This document shows positions 21,095 to 31,584 of a DNA stretch of 64,000 bases, one piece after another (positions within the stretch are counted from its first letter, which is position 1; every line of letters starts with the position of its first letter). A program made the translations under genes and the position numbers. The notes beneath the pieces were generated by a model. The model worked only from the letters and a program-made list of their open reading frames with translations, had not been told where the DNA came from and searched no databases. This DNA is from Plectosphaerella cucumerina (taxonomy: Eukaryota > Ascomycota > Sordariomycetes > Glomerellales > Plectosphaerellaceae): assembly GCA_020746995.1 (NCBI GenBank), contig JAGPXD010000003.1, positions 6,423,457-6,487,456 of the forward strand, read 5' to 3'.

Positions 21095-22042
21095 ATGGCA
21101 CCGCACGAGTCGACTTATCTACTTGACCATGAGAGGAGAACAATCGCTCAAATATGGCCAATGCTCAGAATTATCAGCCTTTTCTTATTCTGCACCTTTG
21201 GAAACATCGCAATCTTCTTCTTTGATGCGTCAAGCCACGGTTTAGGCCCTTCGCTACTCATTTTTCTTGGGCTACCCATCACCCTCAGTAAGTTATGGGA
21301 CACCTTTGGCTCATCGGTCTTGGAGACGACAGCAGCCATGGTATGTAGTTACAGCCCCGAAAAAGTCGAAAAGAAACTTGGCAGGAAGGCAAATGCTCTG
21401 GGCAAGCTACTCGGAGACGCCCAGAAACTGTTGTATGTCATGATCAAAGTAAGCTGGGCGCTGGAAGAGCTCCTGGGTACCATGTTGGCCTTCCTGGTTG
21501 GAGTGGCCGGCTCCCTTGCAACCATGTTTCTTTTCTGGATGGCCTTTCATGGGCCCAACCAGTACATTGAGGACCTGAAATCTGAAGCGGATGACGTCAG
21601 GTTAGTTCCCTCACCGCGCTTTTAGCACACCTCTTTGCTGATTATTAAAATCCTCAGAGACGACGATATTCCACTCAAAAGTCGCCCCAAGGACGAAGCT
21701 CGACTAAAATACGTGTTGTCACTTGCGGCTCGCTTAAGACGACGCATCGGGCGACTGTACCTGATGTGGGCGCTCGCCTCGATCTTATTCTGCTACGTCG
21801 TATTTATCAGACTCCAGAGCAGAGAGTCTGTTGCAGCCAGCCTCTTTGTGGACCTGATCCAGCTGATGGTGGCTTGCGACAGTGCAACAAGTAACAAATG
21901 CAAGGCGTTCAAGATTATAAGGGTTCTGAAGGACTTCGGTGTATTGAAAAGTATTCACTTGGGCTATGAGATACAACGTAAAGGAGGACACGAGGAGTTC
22001 CTGGGTAAAGAGGAGGTTGGTGTGGAAGTTTCGATGTGCTGA
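21095..22042 (+). CDS. Multi-pass membrane protein, 296 aa
   Basis: Exons 21095-21600 and 21658-22042; the intron runs GTTAGT to CTCAG with phase 2/1 and the frames close. The start is MAPHESTYLLDHERRTIAQ. Hydrophobic segments: about 26-46 (RIISLFLFCTFGNIAIFFF), 53-70 (LLIFLGLPITLSKLW), 127-150 (LLGTMLAFLVGVAGSLATMF) and 198-218 (LYLMWALASILFCYVVFI). A further weak segment lies near 230-245. A charged loop with Lys/Glu lies between TM2 and TM3. No transporter motif or known family is recognised. Composition resembles small uncharacterised fungal membrane proteins. Confidence 0.6.
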
Positions 22043-23023
22043 GCACCCAGCCATGTGCATGGTACTGGCATTAAGCAACTGGAGGTCGAAGTAGGCACGT
22101 AGCCACGCCCATCTACCGCCGTCACACACTGAAAAGGTTGGGTTGTGCATGCTGCTACACTTGGCGACGGAGGCTGCGGCTTGGACTGTCGTGGTGACGA
22201 CGCCAATCGTCATCTGACCTGCCCTCACTTGAGTGAGAGTACATGGAAGGCCAAAATCAACACGGCCAAGAATAAACCAGAGAGCGACCACCGGACTACA
22301 ACTTCAAGTGGGCACCATCATCATGAACGTGCTTCAACGTCCAGACAAACTTCCCCCTCTTCTCCACTTGGCGCAGACCATCGACCGGCTGGCATGACTG
22401 AAGCTTCTTCCACGGGGCGACCACTGATTTCTCCTAAAGCCGCCCCTGAGCCTCCTCTGCTCGGAGGACATCCGAACACCCATTGAGACGACACGTGCGC
22501 ATGTCACCGCTGCCACGGGTAGACCTTCGAGAAACGGGAAATAGCGGCTGTTCCCGTTGCACCAAGACTAGCCGCGGCCTGTCATTGCTGAAGCAGACGC
22601 CGCATGTGTAGCCTACGTAGGGACCTGTTCTGGTCCTCGACTGCGCGACCGCCCCTTGTAGGACTCGAGGGCCGAGATCAGGGCCGAGATCAGGGCCGAG
22701 ATCAAGGCCAAGATGAGGGCCCAATTATGGCCCATGAGATGGCCGGGACCCCATGATCCCGTTTCGATTCATACGTACTGTACGTATGTATCTATGTATA
22801 CAAATGCGCCAACCGATGGCGCTGGCCGACCGTCTGGCTTGCATCGAAAACCCTCGCCACACCGCGCCAGCAATGTCAGCATTCCCAGGCACTTCCGGCG
22901 ACTTTGATTTCAAGCCTCCGCCGCCCTTTAATTCCTCCGCCCCCAGTCGTCACGGCTGCCTTGGCCGCTCGATGACCTGTATCTGTTGCCGCCTAGTACT
23001 CTTGATGGTCCTCCGCTGACACC
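22043..23023. other. Intergenic, includes a 12-bp tandem repeat
   Basis: About 1 kb with no supported gene. At 22668-22716 the 12-base unit GGGCCGAGATCA is repeated three to four times with variants. The last part (22,900-23,020) is pyrimidine-rich and is probably the leader and promoter of the GT8 gene. Confidence 0.45.
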
Positions 23024-24155
23024 ATGACTGCCTCATTTCAGCAGCGGCCCACTATGGTCGAGATGGCCACGTCGAAGCGTGCCCGCCTCATCGCCGCCTT
23101 CACCATGTTCTGCGGCCTCGCCTTTGTGGGGGTTTACCACGCCGACGACCTGGGCACCCTCCGCGGCGTGTCGATCCCAGCGGCACCGCGACCCCTGCCC
23201 GTCGACGCCGCGCCGCCGCCAGCCCTCCGGGACGACGTCGACTGGTCGCGCTTCGCATACGCCCAGTATGTCACCAACAGCGTCTACCTCTGCAACTCGG
23301 TCATGTTCTTCGCCAAACTGTTCCAGCTCGGCAGCAGGGCTGATCGCGTCATGATGTATCCCGCCAAGATGCTGCCCGACCCCGAGGCCGTCGAGGGCGC
23401 CACCGCAGACGCCAGGCTCATCATTAAGGCCCGCGACAAGTACGGCGTCAAGCTTTCCCCCGTCAAGGTCCAGCACAAGTCCGGAAAGGACGCCACCTGG
23501 GCCAACTCGTTCACGAAGCTCCTCGCCTTCAACCAGACCCAGTACGACCGCGTCCTGTCCATGGACTCGGACTCGACCATCCTCCAGAGCATGGACGAGC
23601 TCTTCCTCCTCCCCAAGGTCCCATTTGCCGCTCCGCGGGCCTACTGGCTCTACCCAGACGAGCAGATCCTCTCCTCCCAGATCATGCTCGTCACCCCGAG
23701 CGTCGAAGAGTTCGCCCGCGTCCAGGCAAAGGTCGACGCCGCCGGGTCCAACGACTACGACATGGAGATCGTCAGCCAGCTCTACCGCGACAGCGCCCTC
23801 ATCATCCCCCACAGGCCCTACAACCTCCTCTCCGGCGAGTTTAAGGGCTCCGACCACAAGTACTACCTCGGCAGCGAGACCGAGGACTGGAAGCCCCTCT
23901 TCATCTACAACGAGGCCAAGTTCGTCCACTTCTCCGACTGGCCTATCCCGAAGCCCTGGATCGCCGCGAGCGAGGCCGACATGCAGAAGAACGAGCCCGC
24001 CTGCGACGAGAAGAACGGCCTGAAGGACTGCACCTCGAGGCAGCTGTGGAACAGCTTCTACACCGAGTTTAGGGACCGGAGAAAGGTGAATCGTTCCTCG
24101 ACAAGGGCGCTGGGAATGCGTACTGACAAGTCCGCAGAAAGTGTGCAGCCCATGA
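23024..24155 (+). CDS. GT8-family glycosyltransferase, type II membrane protein, 359 aa
   Basis: Exon 1 23024-24085 and a tiny second exon 24138-24155 encode the C-terminus ...RRKKVCSP. Intron GTGAAT...CCGCAG; frames close. A signal anchor near residues 20-40 (ARLIAAFTMFCGLAFVGVYH) predicts a Golgi type II protein. The catalytic domain shows GT8 features: AYVT-type start (YAQYVTNSVYLCNSVMFFAK), a DSD metal-binding motif at about residue 180 (RVLSMDSDSTILQSMDEL), a conserved YDMEIVSQLY segment, and HFSDWPIPKPW near the end. These match fungal GNT1-like enzymes, which transfer GlcNAc or glucose onto glycans. Third codon positions are very C/G-rich, unlike the neighbouring genes. An alternative start at the second or third Met would shorten the cytosolic tail only. 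Confidence 0.8.
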
Positions 24156-24559
24156 GGTTATGAAGCGAGAAGGGAAGACAAGACAAGACCGAGCTGTCAA
24201 CGGTCATCCACGAGCAACGTCCACTGATATGTCCTTTATGTTGGTTGTGCGTCGGGCCGGAAACACCTCCAGCCCTTGGATACCCAATAGAATCTACATC
24301 ACCTTGCTTTCAATATTGAAAGACTCGTGAGTTGCCTATATGGGGTAACGTCGGACGTTCTGTCAAGAGCGATAGAGTTACAACAAGAAGCTGCCTTGAG
24401 GCAGCTGGGGGCAATCCTAGCCACGGCTGAGAATGTCGCCGAGGTACCTGCAACGAGCTCGTCGGCCAGAGCTGCTGGAAGGGAGATTCAAGGCGGGCGG
24501 AGGATGGCTTCGATGCGCATGGGCCGGATGAGCTCCGGCACACGATGCACCCAGAAGGG

Positions 24560-24830
24560 TGAGAAAGACGTCTTTCTTCACTAGCGGAACTGATAGCAAA
24601 CGACGCGCCTACTCCGCCGAGAGCAGGTCACCCTTTGTCTTGCCGTTCCACCCCTCCATCGGATACCCGCCCTTGACCAGTAGTTTCAAAGTGTCGTGGC
24701 CGCCGGCTCCGGGAGCGGGTGCCGCTCTCGTGATGGTCAGCGGCGTGGCCCTGGATTAGGCGTGTTGGAAGAGCAGCCGCACACTCTCGACGCTTCCCCT
24801 GGCGTCGGCGCTGCGGGTGTCTTAGGGCGC
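24560..24830 (-). pseudogene. Ankyrin-like gene relic
   Basis: In one minus-strand frame the sequence reads SVRLLFQHA, stop, SRATPLTITRAAPAPG, GGHDTLKLLVKGGYPMEG, WNGKTKGDLLSAE, stop. The pattern of a consensus helix followed by LLVKGG resembles ankyrin repeats. In-frame stops and lack of a start show decay. It may derive from an ankyrin family like the F-box/ankyrin gene but is not a recent copy of it. Confidence 0.4.
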
Positions 24831-25549
24831 CGGGTGCCGGGGCGCTTGAGGCCAAAGAGTGTCGTGGGGGAATAGGGTGTTGTTGTCGTGGCGGCGGCGG
24901 CGTGTAGGACGGCGCGGAGCGGAGCCTGCGCACGTTGGGCTCTGCAAAGACAGTGGTGGCGTAGCAGGAGCGCTTCGAAATACCCAGCGGACCGGCGCCG
25001 TAGAATTGCGTGCTTAGAGACAAGGCGGCGGTGGCGGCCATGGAGGCGCGGGTCATGTGGAAGTGTCGGGACTGGGAGCCGAGCCTCGGTGGGGGGTCGG
25101 TGGGGGGTTGCTTCTGGGAGCGTTCAACGGCGTGTCGGAGGAGGGTGTCGGGGCAGTATGGCTCGGTGTCGACTGTTGCCTCTTGGTTCGGCGGTGCGGA
25201 TGACCGTCCGAGAGCTATCGGAGCGCCCCTTGGGCTGCAGCGCTGGTAGACAAAGATTGCGCCTATAGGCACTTCGATATGGGATCGTCATCTCGATTTC
25301 TGCGGTGGGTCACAGTCAGCCAGGCAGGCCAAGGAAGTACGTCGCAGGACCAAAGGAGGTATACGTAGGTCGGCGGGCGCGGCGCCCTTGTTATCGCGGC
25401 GGCGCTTGCGCTGCGTGATGTAGGTTTACCGCAGTAAAGTTGACATATCGACCAAGGAAAAAGCAAGAAGGAGCTATGGTGCGGATGCTGGCACTGCTGT
25501 GTCGGACGATTTGCTGTCGTGCGATGGAGGGAGTCCGAAAATGACAAAG

Positions 25550-25990
25550 CAGCTATCTTATCTGTCCTGCTCCACCGCCAAGTGGTCTGGTCTGATCACC
25601 ACGAGGAATGAAGGACCAAACCTGCCGGCTGTCGTTGAACGGTGCGCCGGCGAGCCGCGTCTTATCGGGATCTTCCCACTCCTCTTCGTCTGTCTCGTCG
25701 TCCAGCGGCATCTCCGGGACTTGCTCAAGGCCATCGTCGTCATCCGTGTCGTCGTAGAGCCTACTGTCAAAGGGTCCAGCATTGTTGCGCGGCGTCAGCA
25801 GTCACTGGGTCCGGCTAAGGTCGTCAACCCTCTTCCGCTTGCTAGCTGTTCCTCAGTGGCAGTTGCTGCAACTTCATGTCAACGGCGATGAAAGCACGTC
25901 CGTCGATGTCGACCTCGTCTGCTTCCTGCGGCAACGCATCACCCTCGTCACGACTCTGCTGCCGCGAGATCGATCGCACCTGACGACAAG
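25550..25990 (-). pseudogene. Relic or unresolved gene for an acidic protein
   Basis: Minus-strand segments read RDEGDALPQEADEVDIDGRA, then FIAVDMKLQQLPLRNS (about 25,940-25,840), and RLYDDTDDDDGLEQVPEMPL then DDETDEEEWEDPDKTRL (about 25,765-25,660). They appear separated by an intron-like or degenerate stretch with stops. The composition is strongly protein-like and acidic. I could not assemble a continuous model, so it is listed as a possible relic. Confidence 0.3.
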
Positions 25991-26649
25991 CTCATGACCG
26001 CAGGACCGCTGTCCGACCGTTTGAAACAATCAAAATACCACCCTATCTAGGGCCTGGGCCTTGCGCCCAGTACAGGACGACGGAGTGCTCTGGTTCCGGT
26101 AGGGAGCGTTGCCGCTGGCGCTGTATGTAATGTGACAGAACAAAAGTCGTGGTTCATGACGCTGATTCTCTCTTGTGGTGAGGCAGGGCATGTCCTAGCC
26201 TCTCGGCTGCTGCTCGACAGTCAGGGCTCGTTCCGCCCCTCCATCAGGCGGGACGCGGCAACAGCGAGCTTGTTGTGCCACCTCGAGCCGCGCGGACAGG
26301 GAGTGATCCCTAGACGAGGGGTCTTGGCCTGGGGGTTCCCGGCTTCGGAACGCTTATTCGGCGGATGTGCCCCCCGCCGTCAAGACCGGAGGGCGGGCCT
26401 TCCCCGGCGCCCGGGAGGAGGGGTCGGTACATGTAGGGAAGCTCGACGGGAGGTGCCTGTGTTGTGCTGTGCTGTAGTGCTCTGGTGCATTTACCCTACT
26501 TACCCTGTTCCCCCATTACCCCTCACCCCGCCGCCCCCACTCAGTAACCCCCGCGCGTCGAAACACAACGACCAAGAAGGAGCTCTGCACGAAGTACTTC
26601 CACCTATCGCTCCTGCCTGCCCGCCAGGAGCCGGGGCAAGCAAGAATCC

Positions 26650-26688
26650 TCCCCCCCCCCCTCCTCCTCCTCCTCCTCCTCCTCTTGT
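26650..26688. repeat. (C)n-(CTC)n low-complexity tract
   Basis: Ten C residues followed by about eight CTC/TCC triplets on the plus strand. It creates poly-Pro and poly-Gly runs in spurious ORFs. Confidence 0.9.
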
Positions 26689-26760
26689 AAGATTAGTCAC
26701 GTTACCTCGTGTGACGACCGCGTCCTGTTGTCAGACGCGTCGACAGGCACCAGCGTCCCC

Positions 26761-26768
26761 TTATAAAA
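26761..26768 (+). promoter_or_regulatory. TATA box of the zinc-finger gene
   Basis: TTATAAAA, 208 bases before the ATG at 26969. A C/T/A-rich leader follows (CCACAATTCTACAAGATC region) typical of fungal 5' UTRs. Confidence 0.6.
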
Positions 26769-26968
26769 GGAGCGCCCGCCCTCCCACCAGATTCCTACTC
26801 GACTTCCCCTTCATCCGTACCCGGTACCAACCACGCTTTCACCCCCAGCTATTCATTCAGCCACAATTCTACAAGATCATACATCATCTTCTGCTCCATA
26901 CAGAAAGCCACGTAGAGTTCCGCAACTGCTCTCGCAAGCCTTTGACTGCCCGTTCCATCGAAAACGCA

Positions 26969-28241
26969 ATGTCTGACACAATTTCTCCACGATCGGGCGT
27001 CGACCGAGACATGTCCAGCGAGGCGGGCAACTTTGCTGACCTTATGTTGCCCAATGAGCCCGGCTGCTTCGACATGCCGCCCTTTAACGAGAGCTCAGAA
27101 TCCGACAAGGCTCTCGAAGATTTGACGAGCCAAGACACGGCTCCTCCGTAAGTTGAATGCCCCATCTACGTGTCTCATCTTGGTGAGCTCCAAGGGTAGG
27201 CGGTGTTGTAAGAAATATGAGAACTACTCTATGCGCTACCTTCTACCGACAGATGAAGTACCAAAGGAGACGGCCGAGCATTCCAAAGCGCTATAAGACT
27301 CGAGCCAACTGCCCCGGACGTCTTGCCGTCCACGAAATTAGAAGCACCGCCGATCGCGTCCAGTTGTAGGCAACTGTCGTACAGGATACGAAAGAGCTGA
27401 GAAGGATCGCGCATTGCTATATGCAGTAAGAGCAAAAAAATGGTAGGGGGCAGTCAGGTAGGCCAGGCCTTTTCCTTACATGAGGAATAGTCCACTATGC
27501 AGCTCTCGTCTTAAGAATGGCGATGGTCTCCTCCTTGCTCGGCAGCTTTCTGCTTAAGGTCGACGCGATCCCGACGAGAAGGGTTTCAGTCCCGACGGTA
27601 AAGGATCCCAAATAACTGACCACAGCCATGCAAGACCTGGCATCACGTACAAGTGGAACTACAACTCAAGTGATCTCGTTCTAGATGCGGGTTCAGCTTC
27701 GATGGGTATAGATTCCATGGAAGTCTCTAATGAAACCGTCGATGCTCTCTTGCTGGCCAGCAATCAGGACAACACTGGCTTTACAATCCAGCCAGGGAAT
27801 CCCGGAGGCCTCCAAGATACTGTCTCTGGCCTAAGCGGGCCCTTGAACAACGCCTTTTCGGATCATGATGTTTTGGGTGCACCTGGATTCACCTATGACG
27901 AAGGTGCGCCAGTCTGGACACACCTTAATACGGTCGGCCCCGAGGTCTATGGTTATGTTGAAATTCTTCAGTCTGTCCCTAGGCCCCGTCTCTGAGACCG
28001 AGGTGTATGCTAACATATCCACAGTGACACGATGCTTCAGCTGGAAAAGTCGAGCAACCTTCGTTGCTTCGAGCGTGTCGGGAACCACCACCTTCAATGT
28101 AGAATATGTGGGTCAACTATCAACGGCAACAGACGGGATAATTTTAAGCGTCATCGAACCACCGACAAATGCAAGACGGCATGGAGGCGTCTGGATCCAG
28201 CTACACAGTGGATGATCCTCCTGTACATGTCTTACAATTGA
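26969..28241 (+). CDS. Small C2HC zinc-finger protein, 246 aa, three exons
   Basis: Exon 1 26969-27147, exon 2 27626-27970 and exon 3 28025-28241 close to 247 codons. The first intron (GTAAGT to CACAG, 478 nt) is long for this organism and may hide a further exon. The second uses a weak donor (GTCTGT) with GCTAAC and CACAG. The N-terminal two thirds are acidic and Ser/Asn/Gly-rich (MSDTISPRSGVDRD, EPGCFDMPPFNESSESD), as in activation regions. The C-terminus carries CRICGSTINGNRRDNFKRHR then TTDKC, a Cys-x2-Cys-x14-His-x5-Cys finger of the C2H2/BED type. A DNA-binding regulator is likely by motif; targets unknown. Confidence 0.55.
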
Positions 28242-29894
28242 GACGCGGTGGAAGGTTGGAGTAATTTTAGGCTGGGGGCGAGTGAGGGAATTGAAATGAG
28301 TTTAGCTGGGTCGGGGAACGAGGGGTATGAAGAATCTCAGCAGATTGCGGGAGCAATAGTCCGAGGGGAGCAGGAGATAAATTGGAAGTGGCAAATGGAT
28401 GTTATGGAATAGATTTTTTGGTATTTCTTCGTCATAGTTATCGGAAGGTATTATTATTTGGTTACGGCTACCGAATGAGCTCTGGGACACCTAGAGTGGG
28501 CGCTTGGGTTCATGCAGCTTCTCAGGCTTGTTCCGAAAGGCATTAGCGTGGGGAAGAGATCGTTTTCTCTTTCTCCAACCACATACCAGCAGAATGTAAG
28601 TCAGTCCGCTCAACTGATGAAGTTCACCGCGATATCATCCGAACAACGGTTACTCTGGGGAAGAACGTCCAATAGATGAGCCTAGAACTACGCCACATTT
28701 GGAATGCCAGTCAGGTGGAGCTAAGGCCTCTCAGCGCATAGAGGGACGTAGTGCTGGAGTCCGAGTTCAGGTGGTGGGTGCAGGATCGTGAGATACACAC
28801 AGTCTCTTCGTGAGAACCCTTGAGTGTCGTTCATATGCACATCAATCATGGGCAAGGTGTTAGTAGACATGGCGTCGACCGTCCTTCGACGTGTCTCTCT
28901 TTGAGAAGTGTCGCCTGGATCGACATGTCCTTCCTTGAGAACTGTCGCTTGGATCGATTTGTCCCCACTTCGGGACTGTCGCTTGGATCGACGTACCCTC
29001 CCTTGCGGACGGTCCCCATTATGTCGCCCCTACTTTGGGACTGTCTCCCGTAGCAGCGACACACGCATACCGGTTTAGTCCAAGGCATCGTTGGTGCCCG
29101 GTGCAGGGCCCCAGGCGGCATGATACACCCACACAGTCTGCAGGCCGTATCCTACGCGCCATCTTTGAGATCACTGCGCTCGAGCTTCGCAGGAGGGGCA
29201 AGCCGCTGGGCATATCCAAGGACCACAGACCTCTAATCTAGCCTCTTCCGAGACACCAAAAGGGGAATGTAAAGATGATCTCTTACCGCAAGACAGGGGA
29301 AGATGTAGAGAACAGTAAGATTGAGGACGAGCAGAAGAAGCATCGGCTCACCCAGCTGGCCACCTGATCTCGGAACCAAAGTCTCCGGGACGTGTGGCGG
29401 AAAGCCGGCATGACGAGTCTCTCGAATGACCGCAGGCCATTTCTTTGCTGCTGACGGCAGTGCCGTCAGTTCGTCATGGTCAACCGATGGTGGTGAGGCC
29501 GCCCACGCCCACGATCTGAGACATGCAACAGAGATTTAAGCTTCCGATACTGCACTAAAGATGAAAAGGTCGTCTAATAACGACATATAAGGCTTCGCCG
29601 CTTTCAGAAAATGCCAGTTTGTCCGCGCAGACGACCACGAACCATGGAGTCAGGCTACCTCCGCCGTGTGTACAAAGAGACGTCGGTGTCTCTGCCGTAA
29701 ACGCCGTCCGTATATGCAGACTTCTCCCGTGCCGTGTGCCGTGAAGATTTGTATGTTCGTATCCTCGCCCGCTGAAATTCGAGACATAGGAGACCTGGCA
29801 GTTGGATGTATCGTGGTGAATGTTCGGGTGATCGCGACCAGTGCTCGGGCTGCAACCACATCTGCGCTTGCGGCGAATGTATGATGTGGTGAAC
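28242..29894. other. Intergenic with a roughly 38-bp tandem repeat
   Basis: No supported gene. At 28875-29045 imperfect tandem units of about 37-38 bases recur four times, each with GACTGTCGCTTGGATCGA-like cores and variants of GTCCTTCCTTGAGA. Short frames at 29,650-29,890 on both strands are mutually overlapping and not convincing. Confidence 0.45.
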
Positions 29895-30173
29895 TTACTG
29901 GACCATCACTGGAGGTTGCAGGTCGAGTGCGCCGGGTTTCCCGGCGAGTTGTACGGGCCGGGGCGCTCCTCCCGTTGTCGATAGGGAGAAGCTCCGGTTG
30001 ATCTTGTTGCGCCTGGCCGCCGACGGCGGCGCAAATTTGTTGTTGCGCAGCTCATCGAGCATGCGGATGGCGACCGCCAGCGAACTGGAAGGTTGGGCGG
30101 CCTTGCTGATCCAGGATATCGTACGGTCAAAGAGCGACCGCAGCTCCACTTCGTTGACGAACTTGCCTAGCAA
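29895..30173 (-). pseudogene. C-terminal fragment resembling a fungal transcription factor
   Basis: The minus-strand frame begins LGKFVNEVELRSLFDRTISW and continues ISKAAQPSSSLAVAIRMLDE, stopping at 29895. Amphipathic helices of the form LFDRTISWI...AIRMLDEL are typical of the C-terminal end of Zn2Cys6-type factors. No DNA-binding part is visible upstream on this strand; the next sequence is an opposing Hsp70 fragment. It is best read as an isolated fragment. An AG acceptor-like end precedes it. Confidence 0.35.
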
Positions 30174-30287
30174 ACGATCCCTGAATCAGGCCCCAGGACC
30201 AAGAGGCTGCCCCATTGACTGCCATGTATCAGTGCGTCTCTCTGAAAATCCCGAAAAGGGGGCTTACGCGATGACGATGCCGAACAT

Positions 30288-30542
30288 TTGGTCGGCCAGG
30301 AAGAAATCGAGATCGGACTCTTTGAAGGCGATGATGAGGACGTGGCGAGAAACATCCCGCTCAGCACCATGTTGGTCAAGGGCGTTCCACCAGGAGAGAA
30401 GGGACAGGTCATCGTCGTGACGATCGACGTTCGCAAATTAGGCAAAATCGAAGCGACTGCGAAGATAGCGGACACGACACAGAGCCTTATAGTGAGCCCG
30501 AAACCGTGGCTCAGTGAGAAGGTTATGAAAAAGCTTTGCTAA
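30288..30542 (+). pseudogene. Hsp70-like substrate-binding-domain fragment
   Basis: Plus-strand frame: VGQEEIEIGLFEGDDEDVAR, then NIPLSTMLVKGVPPGEKGQV and IVVTIDVRKLGKIEATAKIA, ending in TAA. This matches the beta-sandwich of Hsp70 proteins (V-x-I-x-V-F-E-G, a G-[IV]-P-P-x-x-x-G turn, then the T-[FI]-D-[IV]-x3-G-x-I/L-x-A strand). The frame has no ATG at its start and the ATPase domain is absent upstream, so it is a truncated remnant. Confidence 0.55.
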
Positions 30543-30629
30543 CTTAACGACGACCGGCTCCATGGGATGACCTCTTCGGCTAAGGTCGATATCTCGATGG
30601 AGCCTTGCGAGGGGATACTATGTCGGCCG

Positions 30630-30773
30630 AAAGGGCCTCTTCGCAGGTTGAGGAATTCGCCACATCACTCGCCTCGGCCGCCTCTAGCCCGCTGTCACCC
30701 CTGCCTGATGATATTCTAGCTACTACCCCAGCTGGAGAATCGGTCACCCTAGACGATGCTAAAACTACATAGC
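30630..30773 (+). pseudogene. Diverged paralogue of the 16761-17265 gene
   Basis: An ATG at 30630 gives MSAERASSQVEEFATSLASA then ASSPLSPLPDDILATTPAGE and a stop at 30771-30773. Beyond the stop, homology to the left locus continues at DNA level for about 100 bases (KKRK-type tail, SVHERYEG). Compared with EFAITPASVASSPLSLVP at the left inner flank, roughly three quarters of positions look alike. In-frame stops suggest decay. It sits on the spacer side of the right minisatellite. Confidence 0.5.
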
Positions 30774-30960
30774 CACGGAGAAAACGTCAACGAAGTCATT
30801 ACGCCCCATCCAAAAAGAGAAAGACAAAGAGTTGATCAGTCCACGAGCGATATGAGGGGCTTTCTTCTGTATGTTCTTCATCTTTTCATGATCTGCAATT
30901 TACTACTTTAGCTTCTAAGTTTGTGGTTAGCCTATAATTCCGTGTCGTTGTATGGTAGTG

Positions 30961-31096
30961 GAAGTGTGAGAAGTGTGAGAAGTGTGAGAAGTGTGAGAAG
31001 TGTGAGAAGTGTGAGGAGTGTGAGAAGTGTGAGAAGTGTGAGAAGTGTGAGAAGTGTGAGAAGTGTGAGAAGTGTGAGAAGTGCGAGAAGTGTGAA
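30961..31096. repeat. 9-bp minisatellite (GTGAGAAGT)n, long allele, inner border of the right arm
   Basis: About fifteen tandem copies, including one GAGGAGTGT and one GTGCGAGAA variant. The variant nearest the arm (GTGCGAGAAGTGTGAAACTCC) is shared with the left array, but the total copy number is 2-3 times larger. Identity to the left arm begins within this array. Confidence 0.9.
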
Positions 31097-31485
31097 ACTC
31101 CAAGACAGCAACGTTCACAGGACATAGATATAGCTATAGAGGAGCCGGTTAGCTGGAGGAAAGATAAGATGTTTACTCTCAAATTAAAGATAGGACGTCT
31201 CCGAAGGCTTGATGTTCCCACATGTGTCGTGATAATAACTCCAGTGCACCATTCGCAAACCGGCGAGCAAACATGCCGAATACGCCTTCATTTCTGCGGC
31301 TGACAACAGGAACTGCATTGCAGAGGTAGAACCTTCCTCACTAGCGCCTTACGGCCGTCCAGAGAAGCAGCGGAAGAAACAAGACCGCCCCCTTCGCAGG
31401 CATCGTCCAAGGTGTCTTTGGTCTGGAGACGCCTCATAGCTGGCGACATGGGGGTCTAGTGACCGAGTAGCATGAGTGAGTTCGG

Positions 31486-31493
31486 TATAAATA
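31486..31493 (+). promoter_or_regulatory. TATA box of the F-box/ankyrin gene (right copy)
   Basis: TATAAATA, 92 bases before the ATG at 31585; mirror of 16291-16298. Confidence 0.55.
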
Positions 31494-31584
31494 CCGTGCG
31501 TACCTCGACAATCCGTCAGCTCAACTTCACTCCGAATTCCTGCTTCTCTCATGTTCTATTTCCCCCCAGATCTATTCTCGAATC

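Larger units (their letters stand above)
24156..26760. other. Relic-rich intergenic region
   Basis: 2.6 kb without an intact gene. It includes the ankyrin-like relic and the acidic relic listed separately. A GC-rich stretch follows, and (C)n-(CTC)n low-complexity DNA lies at 26650-26688. Confidence 0.5.

Noticed and set aside
23033..23929. 298-codon minus-strand frame
   Set aside because: Mirror of the GC3-rich GT8 gene. Gly/Val/Glu/Asp-rich composition is typical of an antisense shadow.
26132..26968. Long open frame (339 codons) upstream of and including the zinc-finger gene start
   Set aside because: The upstream part runs through poly-Pro low-complexity DNA and a TATA box at 26761. Protein-like sequence begins only at the ATG at 26969.
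30921..31221. ORFs made of VRS or SHF tripeptide repeats, and the (CEK)n frame at 16481-16771
   Set aside because: Products of the 9-bp minisatellite. Any gene using them would change length between the two arms, and no conserved domain is attached.
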